DNA from: Tannerella forsythia
GTDB lineage: Bacteria; Bacteroidota; Bacteroidia; Bacteroidales; Tannerellaceae
Length of the DNA stretch: 64,000 bases
NCBI RefSeq assembly: GCF_003860135.1
Contig: NZ_RQYN01000005.1
Coordinates: 62,001-126,000 of the forward strand
Direction: 5' to 3'
In this document: piece after piece, positions 7,527 to 14,416 of the stretch
Layout of the letters: each line of letters opens with the position of its first letter
How positions within the stretch are numbered: the stretch's first letter is position 1
Notes under the pieces: model-generated
Seen by the model: only the letters and a program-made list of their open reading frames with translations
What the model was told of the DNA's origin: nothing
The model's database searches: none
Made by a program: the position numbers and the translations under genes

Positions 7527-8376
7527 ATGCTCCGGTTACGCATCTATAGAAGTTCACAGCTCTCAGATTTCGGAGTCTATCTGAAGACTGTTATCTCTCG
7601 GACATCGGCATCTTCGGAAAGATACGCTTTCTCCCATACCGACGACTATTATTTCTTTGGCTTCATAGAGGATGGGCAATGCCGTCTGAATATTGATTTC
7701 GATGAGTACTCTTTCGGGAAAGGAAGTCTGGTAATCATCCGTCCAGGACAGGTACATCGCATCATCGATGCTTCCAACCTTTCTGCAAAATTTCTGGTTA
7801 TCGACTCGGTATTGGTGGATAAGGAGGAAAAAACGAACATTAGAGCGATACGGTCGTCCCCAAATACAACTATCCGACATATCGGAACTGAAACTATTAT
7901 TATCGCTTCTCGACCGCAAAATGGGTTGCATGGAAAATCCATCTGCCAAAGCAGTCGTTCAGCGACTGACCACCGTCATTGTAGGGTTGGTCGTGGAGAA
8001 CGTTGTAAATGCAACGATAGCTCAATCCAAATTGCAGGGGATAGTGACCAGACACAAGGAAATAGTATGGGAATTTCGGGATTCGCTGGAAAGTAATATC
8101 CGAAGCAATCGTTCGCCATCATTCTATGCCGGACGGCTGAACATTACCGTTGCCTACCTGAATGAGGCAGTAAATTCTGTTCTGGGGACAAGTGTGAGCC
8201 ACCATATCCAAAACGAGATTATTTTGCAGGCTAAACGTCAATTGGTCTATACTACAGATTCCGTCAAAGAGATTGCACATAGTTTGGGCTTTAACGATCA
8301 CTCCTACTTCACACGACTGTTTACCAAGGTTGTGGGCATTTCTCCCTCGCTTTTCAGAAGAACTTACCACGAATAG
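7527..8376 (+). pseudogene. AraC-family transcriptional regulator with a frameshift
   Basis: The N-terminal part (7527 to about 7833) encodes a cupin-like sensor domain (SHTDDYYFFGFIEDGQCRLNI, GKGSLVIIRPGQVHRI). The second part, in the +1 frame up to 8376, encodes the linker and the AraC DNA-binding domain (SFYAGRLNITVAYLNEAVNSVLG, DSVKEIAHSLGFNDHSYFTRLFTKVVGISPSLFRR). The frames join at an A6 run at 7828-7833: removing one A gives KEEKRTLERYGRPQ and restores a single protein of about 282 residues. Either a true 1-bp insertion or a homopolymer sequencing error would explain it. It lies just upstream of the MATE gene and probably controlled it. Confidence 0.85.
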
Positions 8377-8401
8377 TGCTATTATAACCGTTGTCCGTCT
8401 A

Positions 8402-8432
8402 TTGTGGCAGCCTGTATTCAACCATACCTTTG
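8402..8432 (+). promoter_or_regulatory. Promoter of the MATE transporter gene
   Basis: TTG (8402-8404) and TACCTTTG (8425-8432) are spaced by 20 bp. The gene starts 41 bp further at ATG 8473. Confidence 0.7.
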
Positions 8433-8472
8433 CAGCGAACTTTATTCACTTAAAAAGATACGGATTATAAGG

Positions 8473-9834
8473 ATGAACAACGCTGTGAATATTTTGCGAG
8501 AAGGAAGTATGATGAAAGCCCTGACAAAGTTGGGGATACCTATTGTCATCGCAATGCTGATTATGGCGATATACAATGTGGTGGACACTTTCTGGGTTGC
8601 ACGTTTGGGAACTCTTCCCGTTGCCGCCGTATCGGTCGTTTTCCCTCTGTCGCTGTTATTTCTCGGGATAGGTTTGATGTTCGGTGTCGGAGGCGGAGTG
8701 TATATATCCCGTCTGTTGGGAGCGAAGCAGATTGTCAAGGCTGGTCAGGTTGCTTCCGTCTCGGTGATTACCTCTGTGATGTTGGCTGCTCTCATTGCCC
8801 TTGTGTGCAATGCGTTCCTGCCGGACATTCTTCTGTTTATGGGAGCAAACGAGGGAATGATACACTTGGCAGAAGCATACGGCAGACTCTTCATCATCAG
8901 TTGTGTCATAGGGGCGTTGAATGTGTCGATGTCCAACATCATTGTTTCACAAGGGGCATCGAAGACATCTGCGTCGGCAATGATTATCGGCTCTGTCGTC
9001 AATGTTGCATTAGACCCCTTGTTTATCTACACTTTCGGCTGGGGCGTGGAAGGTGCGGCATGGGCAACCATTCTTTCAAGAATCATCACGACAGTCATTT
9101 ATATTCGCTTCATCCTCTCGAAAGCAGAGGTAAAAGTGTCGTTTGCCCTGTTCGCTCCCACGATAAGAATGTATGCGGACATCATCAAGATAGGCATCTC
9201 GATGCTCTTTCTGCAATCGCTCCAAACTCTCTCCATCAGTCTGTTGCAGAGAGCAGCTGTGAAATATGGTGCAGAGGCTGTCGCGGCTGTGGGTATAGTC
9301 CTGAAAATCGTCACATTGGGAACAAACGTGGTCTTCGGGTTTGTCAAAGGACTGCAACCGATGGCTGGTTATAACTATGGAGCATGCAATTTCCAAAGGT
9401 TAAAGGAAGCGGTGCGCTGTTCCCTGATACTCACCACCTCGTTTTGTGTACTTTGGAGCATACTCATAATGGTATTTACCTCTCCTGTCATCAGTTGTTT
9501 CGGCAAAGACGAAACAATGCAGGGAATTGCACAAATTGCCCTTAGGGCCAATACGATTATGTTTTTCACTTTCGGCTTCCAGTTTGTGTATTCCACACTA
9601 TATATGGCAATCGGACGGGCAAGGCAGAGTCTTCTGCTCAATATCGGACGGCAAGGGCTGTTTTTTATCCCTGCCATATTGCTGCTCCCATCATATTGGG
9701 GATTGAATGGAGTGCTTTATGCACAGCCAGTAGCCGACGTCTTTGCAACTTTGATGACACTGTTCTTTGCCATTCAAATTCATAGGGAAATACGTCATAA
9801 ATCACATCTCACAACAGAGAATCTACAATGTTGA
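8473..9834 (+). CDS. MATE-family multidrug efflux transporter
   Basis: A 453-residue inner-membrane antiporter of the multidrug and toxic compound extrusion family with about 12 hydrophobic segments. The start MNNAVNILREG at 8473 is preferred over an upstream ATG at 8404 because the promoter -7 element lies at 8425-8432, inside the longer reading frame. Family features are visible: GIPIVIAMLIMAIYNVVDTFWVARLG in helix 1, GGGVYISRLLGAK, SQGASKTSASAMIIGSVVNVALDPLFIY and the second-half FVKGLQPMAGYNYGA motif. Together with the upstream AraC-type regulator it forms a regulator/efflux pair; the substrates are unknown. Confidence 0.94.
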   Translation: MNNAVNILREGSMMKALTKLGIPIVIAMLIMAIYNVVDTFWVARLGTLPVAAVSVVFPLSLLFLGIGLMFGVGGGVYISRLLGAKQIVKAGQVASVSVITSVMLAALIALVCNAFLPDILLFMGANEGMIHLAEAYGRLFIISCVIGALNVSMSNIIVSQGASKTSASAMIIGSVVNVALDPLFIYTFGWGVEGAAWATILSRIITTVIYIRFILSKAEVKVSFALFAPTIRMYADIIKIGISMLFLQSLQTLSISLLQRAAVKYGAEAVAAVGIVLKIVTLGTNVVFGFVKGLQPMAGYNYGACNFQRLKEAVRCSLILTTSFCVLWSILIMVFTSPVISCFGKDETMQGIAQIALRANTIMFFTFGFQFVYSTLYMAIGRARQSLLLNIGRQGLFFIPAILLLPSYWGLNGVLYAQPVADVFATLMTLFFAIQIHREIRHKSHLTTENLQC

Positions 9835-10446
9835 ACATAAAAGATATGATTATGCTAAGACTTACTCAAACGGAAGACTTCAAGACGATGAATTCGTCTT
9901 GCTCTACAAAAGAACAGATACAAAAGGTGTCAGACAACTTTATATTGAAGGTTGTTGCTCTATGTGATACAGAAGAAGATACTGTCTCGTTGTTTCGTAT
10001 TCTCCGCTATACTCGTTTTCGTTTACAAACCTTGCAAGAGAAGTACTTGATGGACGGAGAGGGGAAAAAATGTATTGGAGCTACTCTTTGTCATTGACAC
10101 GGAGCTGGAATTGCTGAAGATGCGAATACAGGGGCTTCTTCCTGCTTTGCCCGTCAAATCAGCCAAGAAACTCCGCTGGACAGGCAAGGCAACAGACTTG
10201 GTGGAACTGCTCTATGCCCTTGACACCTGCAATTGTATCAATAATGGAGAGATTGGCGTAGAGGAACTGGCAGACGCTCTTTCTGAAATCTTCGGTGTGG
10301 AAATCAAGAACTGTTACAACGTATATATGAATATGAAACGTCGCAAAGATGACAGTCGCACCTATTTCCTTGACGAACTTCAAGAGAAACTTAACAGACG
10401 TATGGTGGAAAGCGACTTGAAAGGCGGCAAGTTCAAGAAACAGTAA
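9828..10446 (+). pseudogene. RteC-like regulator with a frameshift
   Basis: The frame from ATG 9828 (overlapping the MATE stop by 7 bp) runs to about 10067. The +1 frame then carries the C-terminal RteC-like domain: TELELLKMRIQGLLP, LRWTGKATDLVELLYALDTCNCINNGEIGVEELADALSEIFGVE. The LRWTG-x-K-x-x-LVEL-x-YAL and IN-NG segments are typical of RteC, which controls excision of CTnDOT-type elements. The frames meet in an A6 run at 10065-10070, and removal of one A gives one protein of about 206 residues. Without the shift only a short C-terminal piece could be made from the TTG at 10075. The family assignment rests on the C-terminal half. Confidence 0.7.
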
Positions 10447-10462
10447 TCGTATTCACAAGGTT

Positions 10463-10505
10463 AATCAGGCTTCCTTAATAAGTAAAAGGGAAGCCTGATT
10501 TTCTT
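10463..10505 (+). terminator. Rho-independent terminator after the RteC-like gene
   Basis: AATCAGGCTTCC and GGAAGCCTGATT form a perfect 12-bp stem with a 14-nt loop, followed by TTCTTTC. It is nearly symmetric and may also serve the convergent MobA-like gene. Confidence 0.85.
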
Positions 10506-10536
10506 TCATAGAGAAATAACAATACACAGTAAAAGG

Positions 10537-10953
10537 CTATTGCCGATGTTGCCATTTCTCTTGAAACTCACGGGTGAGTTGCACGATTTCACCCCCGATT
10601 ATTGCCAATTCAAGCGTCAGTTTCTCCAACTTGGCGAGCATCGCAAAGGCTTTTTTCTCGGTAAAGTTGCTCTTCAAAGCGACAACAGTTTGGTTATAAT
10701 TCACTCCCACACTGCGGAATTGCCCGTACAAAGTCGCCAGTTTCTGGTAATAATCAAGCAGGGAACGATCCACTTTTATCACCCGAAAGGTCTCATTAAA
10801 GACTCTTGCCTTGATGAATAGTGACAGACTTGGTACACCACTTTCCTCTTTCATCGTGAGGAAATGGGCGTATTCTGTCGGCGTGAAATTGACCGAAACA
10901 CGCTTTTCTGTCTTCTCTTTGGAGCGTGCGCTCCGAATGTTCTTCATTTTCAT
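10537..10953 (-). CDS. MobA-like mobilization accessory protein (orphan)
   Basis: A 138-residue protein related to the small Bacteroides mobilization proteins (MobA/BmgB-type relaxosome accessory factors). The N-terminal half (KTEKRVSVNFTPTEYAHFLTMKEESGVPSLSLFIKARVFN) is a ribbon-helix-helix-like DNA-binding segment. The C-terminal half (YYQKLATLYGQFRSVGVNYNQTVVALKSNF) has the conserved G-V-N-YNQ motif of the MobC/MobA family. It would bind oriT and help a relaxase. In complete systems the relaxase gene follows immediately; here the strand ends at the terminator and no relaxase is present, so this is a mobilization remnant. Confidence 0.82.
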   Translation of the reverse strand: MKMKNIRSARSKEKTEKRVSVNFTPTEYAHFLTMKEESGVPSLSLFIKARVFNETFRVIKVDRSLLDYYQKLATLYGQFRSVGVNYNQTVVALKSNFTEKKAFAMLAKLEKLTLELAIIGGEIVQLTREFQEKWQHRQ

Positions 10954-11025
10954 TTCTTACTTTGGATTTTAGTGTTTCACGACATCACCGGCATTTGAGG
11001 CATCGTATTCTCCCTTTCAAGAAAA

Positions 11026-11101
11026 ACGACTTCGGAGTTTTTCAGCCCTCTGCAAGAGCAAGGGTTTTATGCTGCAAAAACGAAGTCGTGCTGCATAAAA
11101 C
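11026..11101. other. Nested inverted repeats upstream of the MobA-like gene, candidate oriT remnant
   Basis: ACGACTTCG (11026-11034) pairs with CGAAGTCGT (11081-11089), and GTTTTATGC (11064-11072) pairs with GCATAAAAC (11093-11101), so two perfect 9-bp inverted repeats interlock. An 11-bp direct repeat CGAAGCCACAA follows at 11251 and 11272. The placement upstream of a mobilization gene fits an oriT region; nicking cannot be shown from sequence. Confidence 0.4.
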
Positions 11102-11615
11102 ATACCTTGCTATTTGCTCCGACGCAAATAAATCCGCCTCGAAAGGCAGTACTTTATCTTCTCGAAATGTATGTTTCAAAGCCATGAAATACCGGCTCAT
11201 CGCTTGGGTGTAAAGTTACGACCTCTTGCCCCCAAAGCCATTAAGAGAGACGAAGCCACAACTAACCAAATCGAAGCCACAAGTACGCACTAATAAAAAG
11301 GGGGTGAAATTGGCTTGAAGGACATCTATATTTGCCCCGTCAGACAGGTGCTCACCGGTAGGAGGGGATACCGACTTCCTCAAGTCTAAACACCTGTTTG
11401 TACCTATTTGAACAGGCAACCAAGGATATGGCAATAGGAATGAGAATGGGCATAGGGCGGCAGCTCCGTATTCACTTGCACAAGTGTACAATGGGAGACG
11501 TGTGGGAGAACGTATGCAAGTATCAACCCCGTCATGTTTTCCGATACTTAAGCAAGGAGGGAAATACCCCACCAAGTAAGGCTCTGTTCCCTTATCGAAG
11601 CCTCCGGCGGTATGC

Positions 11616-11816
11616 CCACATGGAAATATAGCCTATGACAATGCCCGATTGAACACTATCAATGAGAAGTATGTACTGCTTCGTGAGTTCGCCATACCCA
11701 ATGAAGAATGGGCAAGGAAGGCTGATTACATCGAGTTTCTATACACCGATGAAGCGGAACATCAGGAAGAGATACAGAGGATTAGGGATAATCATTGCAG
11801 AAGATTAGGCAGATGA
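11616..11816 (+). pseudogene. C-terminal fragment of an unknown protein
   Basis: An open frame without a credible start reads GNIAYDNARLNTINEKYVLL, then REFAIPNEEWARKADYIEFL, then YTDEAEHQEEIQRIRDNHCR and stops at TGA 11814. The even amino-acid composition and coding-like codons suggest a real protein tail whose 5' part was lost. I do not recognise the family. The preceding stretch 11102-11610 shows no gene I can support. Confidence 0.4.
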
Positions 11817-11833
11817 TACGACTCTACTCAGTC

Positions 11834-12628
11834 TTACTGAGTAGTAAACTTGCATCGAGGATAATTGGAACAACCGTAGAAACTTCCGTATTTCCCATTT
11901 CGCCGTACAAGCGTACCTCCACACTGTGGGCATATACCCGATGAAATTTTTGAATCTGTTCTGTACTTTGCTTCTTTTACGTTGCGAACATGGGTCTTGT
12001 TATCAACTACCTCACGTATGTTCTTTGAAGAAAGACGTTCCACAACTACTTTTATGTCAGTATCGGTAATGTACGATGTTTGATATGCTTGAATTGTGGA
12101 AAGAAGAGCAGTGTCATAAATAACATGGCCTGCAGACGAAACTCTACTAATATCGGCATTCCCAGTGAAAACGACAATGGGGATAACTTTTAGGTAAGGC
12201 CATTCTTTCAGATTCTCCTTAATCCTATACATGTGTCCTACTACCTGTTTTACTGGATTATAGAACTGGTTCTTGGTAACGTAGGTGTATGTCTTCCAAG
12301 GTTTCTTGGGGTAAGTTACTTTAGTCACGATTATCTGTTTCCACTCCTGGATATTATCATTGCCATATATCTCACCTCGATAGTTCTTTGTCTCTATGGC
12401 AAAGACTCCATATTTAGACACTACAATGTGGTCTATTTGTGTCGTGCCATTCGTTGTCTTTAGCATGACATCATCCATCACATGGTATTCGTCTGGTAGT
12501 TGCATGAGAATATCATGAATTCTCATTTCACCTCGCTTTCCCTTTTGTCGAGGGGAGTTATACCACCAACCGAATATGGTTATGGCGATGATAGCGACAA
12601 TGAAAAGTATGGATAGAATTAACTCCAT
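11834..12628 (-). CDS. Membrane-anchored NERD-domain protein with C-terminal zinc ribbon
   Basis: A 264-residue protein, last gene of the defence operon. A transmembrane helix lies at residues 3-22 (LILSILFIVAIIAITIFGWW). A NERD (nuclease-related) domain follows at about 30-150, with GKRGEMRIHDIL, VDHI-like TQIDHIVVSKYGVFAIETKNYRGEIYG (D...E-x-K, the PD-(D/E)xK-like core). A topoisomerase-type zinc ribbon closes it (GICPQCGGTLVRRNGKYGSFYGCSNYPRCKFTTQ: four Cys). The combination implies a nuclease tethered to the inner membrane with a nucleic-acid-binding finger. It starts 3 bp after the preceding 85-residue gene. A role in defence is inferred from the operon. Confidence 0.88.
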   Translation of the reverse strand: MELILSILFIVAIIAITIFGWWYNSPRQKGKRGEMRIHDILMQLPDEYHVMDDVMLKTTNGTTQIDHIVVSKYGVFAIETKNYRGEIYGNDNIQEWKQIIVTKVTYPKKPWKTYTYVTKNQFYNPVKQVVGHMYRIKENLKEWPYLKVIPIVVFTGNADISRVSSAGHVIYDTALLSTIQAYQTSYITDTDIKVVVERLSSKNIREVVDNKTHVRNVKEAKYRTDSKISSGICPQCGGTLVRRNGKYGSFYGCSNYPRCKFTTQ

Positions 12629-12631
12629 GAA

Positions 12632-12889
12632 TCATACAATATAAACGCCCAGAAACTCACACCTCCCAATGTGTTTAGGATCTTCTGTGTATTTCCAATT
12701 GACAGGATTATAGACTTCTTCCACAATACCATTAACGATAGCAAGAACGTGAGTAGCCTTTCGCGCTCGGTTTATATCAACCTTCCAATACTTACGGGTC
12801 ATCTCATAAAGATTCTCCCTTTTTACTTTCCCTACTTTTACACACATGATGCAGTCTTCGGGACTTGGTATAAGTGCTTTCTGATTCAT
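12632..12889 (-). CDS. Small protein with a PUA/ASCH-like look, function unknown
   Basis: An 85-residue protein. ATG 12889 is chosen because it follows the AbiH stop by a single base (TAA-T-ATG); a longer frame would overlap AbiH. The central part (LYEMTRKYWKVDINRARKATHVLAIVNGIVEEVYNPVNW) has the Y-x-x-TR-x-x-WK...A-x-x-VNG-V-x-x-VY pattern that I have seen as a small domain in restriction- and RNA-related proteins. It may be a nucleic-acid or modified-base reader, but this is a guess. Tight packing between AbiH and NERD suggests co-function. Confidence 0.6.
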   Translation of the reverse strand: MNQKALIPSPEDCIMCVKVGKVKRENLYEMTRKYWKVDINRARKATHVLAIVNGIVEEVYNPVNWKYTEDPKHIGRCEFLGVYIV

Positions 12890-12890
12890 A

Positions 12891-13655
12891 TTATTCCCTG
12901 TCATAATGGTTTTCGATATAGTTTTCATTCTTACCGATAGCCAGGAGGATGATGATCATCAGTAGAGGTGTGGCCAATAGGCTCAGGAGCATGACTCGTC
13001 CGGGAAATAGTTTGTTTCTTTCCTCATGATTATATCGCAACTCTGCAATACTCTTTATGTCAAGCCCTATGTCCTCCAATGCTTTCTTTCTCCCTTCCGT
13101 TGAGAAATCCTCTGGGTTGAGGGGGGCTATCATGGCCTTCTGCAACTCTTCTTTGGGCTGGGGCGTACCAATGCTACGAAGATATTCAATGAGTTTATCC
13201 TGTAGGAAAGCTAACTGCTCATTAAGTTCCTTGACTGTATAGCCGTAGTCGGCATTCTCTGTACATCTCTTCAACAATTGATAATAGTTGTTCTCAATGT
13301 CAACCCAGCCTTTGGTTTCAATTGATTGGAGGATTGTTCCAAAGAACGGAGTACTATCAATAGAGAAAGTGTCAGGATGGTTTTGTAGCTCCGTTATCAA
13401 TTCATAGCCAGAACAAGTCTTGTTGCCTCGAATATCTTTGAAATATGAGTTCTGGAAAGCGAACACATTCCAGCAACTTATATGAGTGTCATCTTTGATG
13501 GTCAGTTTGCAAAGACAATCATCGGACACTTTTGAGGTGTTGCCGGCAAAAGCATCAATACGGCTTTCCCAATACCAGTTTATAAAGTCTTTATAACTGG
13601 TTTTGAGGCCATGAGCCATGTCAAAGCCGTTTCCTATGATGACAAGTCTGTTCAT
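12891..13655 (-). CDS. Short AbiH-family protein with C-terminal membrane helix
   Basis: A 254-residue protein whose first ~220 residues match the N-terminal half of AbiH abortive-infection proteins: NRLVIIGNGFDMAHGLKTSYKDFINWYW at the start and TKGWVDIENNYYQLL in the middle. AbiH proteins are usually near 350-400 residues and continue through an FNYT and an HIHG motif. Here both are absent, and after FPGRVMLLS the chain enters a hydrophobic helix (LLATPLLMIIILLAIG) and ends. It is therefore either a truncated AbiH or a membrane-anchored short form. It is 15 bp downstream of the membrane protein gene at 13671-14141 and 1 bp upstream of the 85-residue gene. Confidence 0.8.
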   Translation of the reverse strand: MNRLVIIGNGFDMAHGLKTSYKDFINWYWESRIDAFAGNTSKVSDDCLCKLTIKDDTHISCWNVFAFQNSYFKDIRGNKTCSGYELITELQNHPDTFSIDSTPFFGTILQSIETKGWVDIENNYYQLLKRCTENADYGYTVKELNEQLAFLQDKLIEYLRSIGTPQPKEELQKAMIAPLNPEDFSTEGRKKALEDIGLDIKSIAELRYNHEERNKLFPGRVMLLSLLATPLLMIIILLAIGKNENYIENHYDRE

Positions 13656-13670
13656 TCTTCATTATCGCAA

Positions 13671-14141
13671 TTAAGATAATTGGACATTGAGAATTGTTTC
13701 TCGATTTTTACTGAAGTCATCATTCCATACAATTTTCAACTTGATAAATTCATCATGCCCTTCACACAAAGCAATCCTTTCCTCAACACTGTTTGCTGCA
13801 TTGATTAAATCATATGGTCCCCATTTCTCATGAAAGAATATTAGCCCTTCCAACTTGTCTTGGTCGAGTATTTCAACTCTTACATTCGATGCGTCAGCAG
13901 GGCCTGCATTCACAATCTTAACGATTGAATTTGACTTGCTTCTATAAGCGTTACACTTGATATCTGCCTGAAGTTCTTTCGCCTCAGCTTTCTGCAACTG
14001 GCGAATTTGAAGATCGTTCAAGCGTTTCTCTTGTAACTTCAACTTGCGGTCATGTCGCAAGTATGCAAAAACACCACCAGTTATTCCTAAAGCAGAAAGA
14101 ATCAGTCCGCCCCAATCTTTTACAAATTCAATCCAATCCAT
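13671..14141 (-). CDS. Membrane-anchored protein with coiled coil and beta-rich tail, unknown
   Basis: A 156-residue protein. A single hydrophobic helix lies at residues 10-27 (GGLILSALGITGGVFAYL). A basic coiled coil follows (RHDRKLKLQEKRLNDLQIRQLQKAEAKELQADI), then a beta-sandwich-like C-terminal domain (SIVKIVNAGPADASNVRVEIL ... FIKLKIVWNDD). The N-G-x-A-x-A-x-NV-x-V pattern resembles Ig-like domains found behind single membrane helices in small uncharacterised bacterial proteins. It sits between the zinc ribbon gene (2-bp gap) and AbiH (15-bp gap) in the defence operon. No catalytic motif was seen. Confidence 0.7.
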   Translation of the reverse strand: MDWIEFVKDWGGLILSALGITGGVFAYLRHDRKLKLQEKRLNDLQIRQLQKAEAKELQADIKCNAYRSKSNSIVKIVNAGPADASNVRVEILDQDKLEGLIFFHEKWGPYDLINAANSVEERIALCEGHDEFIKLKIVWNDDFSKNRETILNVQLS

Positions 14142-14143
14142 AT

Positions 14144-14416
14144 TTACTTTATTTTGATATGTTTGTTACCTTTGAAAGCCTTCTTAAGCTGGTCTTTGAT
14201 GTAAGATGCAGCATCTTTCTGCATTTCTTCCTTGACCTCATCAAAGGCTTCTTGGTTGAGTTCTTTCAATTCCTCAATACCACCAAAGTATTCTCTATTA
14301 CAGAATGTACATTTGATATATGATTTGTCATCATTGAACTCAAATTGATCTTCATAGCCACATGTGGCGCAGCGAAGACGTATCTCATAACTATCTTTAA
14401 GTTTATTATTAGTCAT
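14144..14416 (-). CDS. Small zinc-ribbon protein, unknown
   Basis: A 90-residue protein with two CxxC pairs (RCATCGYEDQFEFNDDKSYIKCTFCNREYFGG), typical of a zinc ribbon, followed by a long charged amphipathic helix (EELKELNQEAFDEVKEEMQKDAASYIKDQLKKAFKGNKHIKIK). The start overlaps the HsdS stop by 8 bp, so translation is coupled. It may be an adaptor binding nucleic acid or another operon protein; no family name can be given. Confidence 0.7.
   Translation of the reverse strand: MTNNKLKDSYEIRLRCATCGYEDQFEFNDDKSYIKCTFCNREYFGGIEELKELNQEAFDEVKEEMQKDAASYIKDQLKKAFKGNKHIKIK

Noticed and set aside
7828-7833. Programmed -1 frameshifting at A-AAA-AAC-like sequence in the AraC gene
   Set aside because: The frame needed is +1 (or -2), not -1, so classical slippery-site frameshifting cannot join the two halves.
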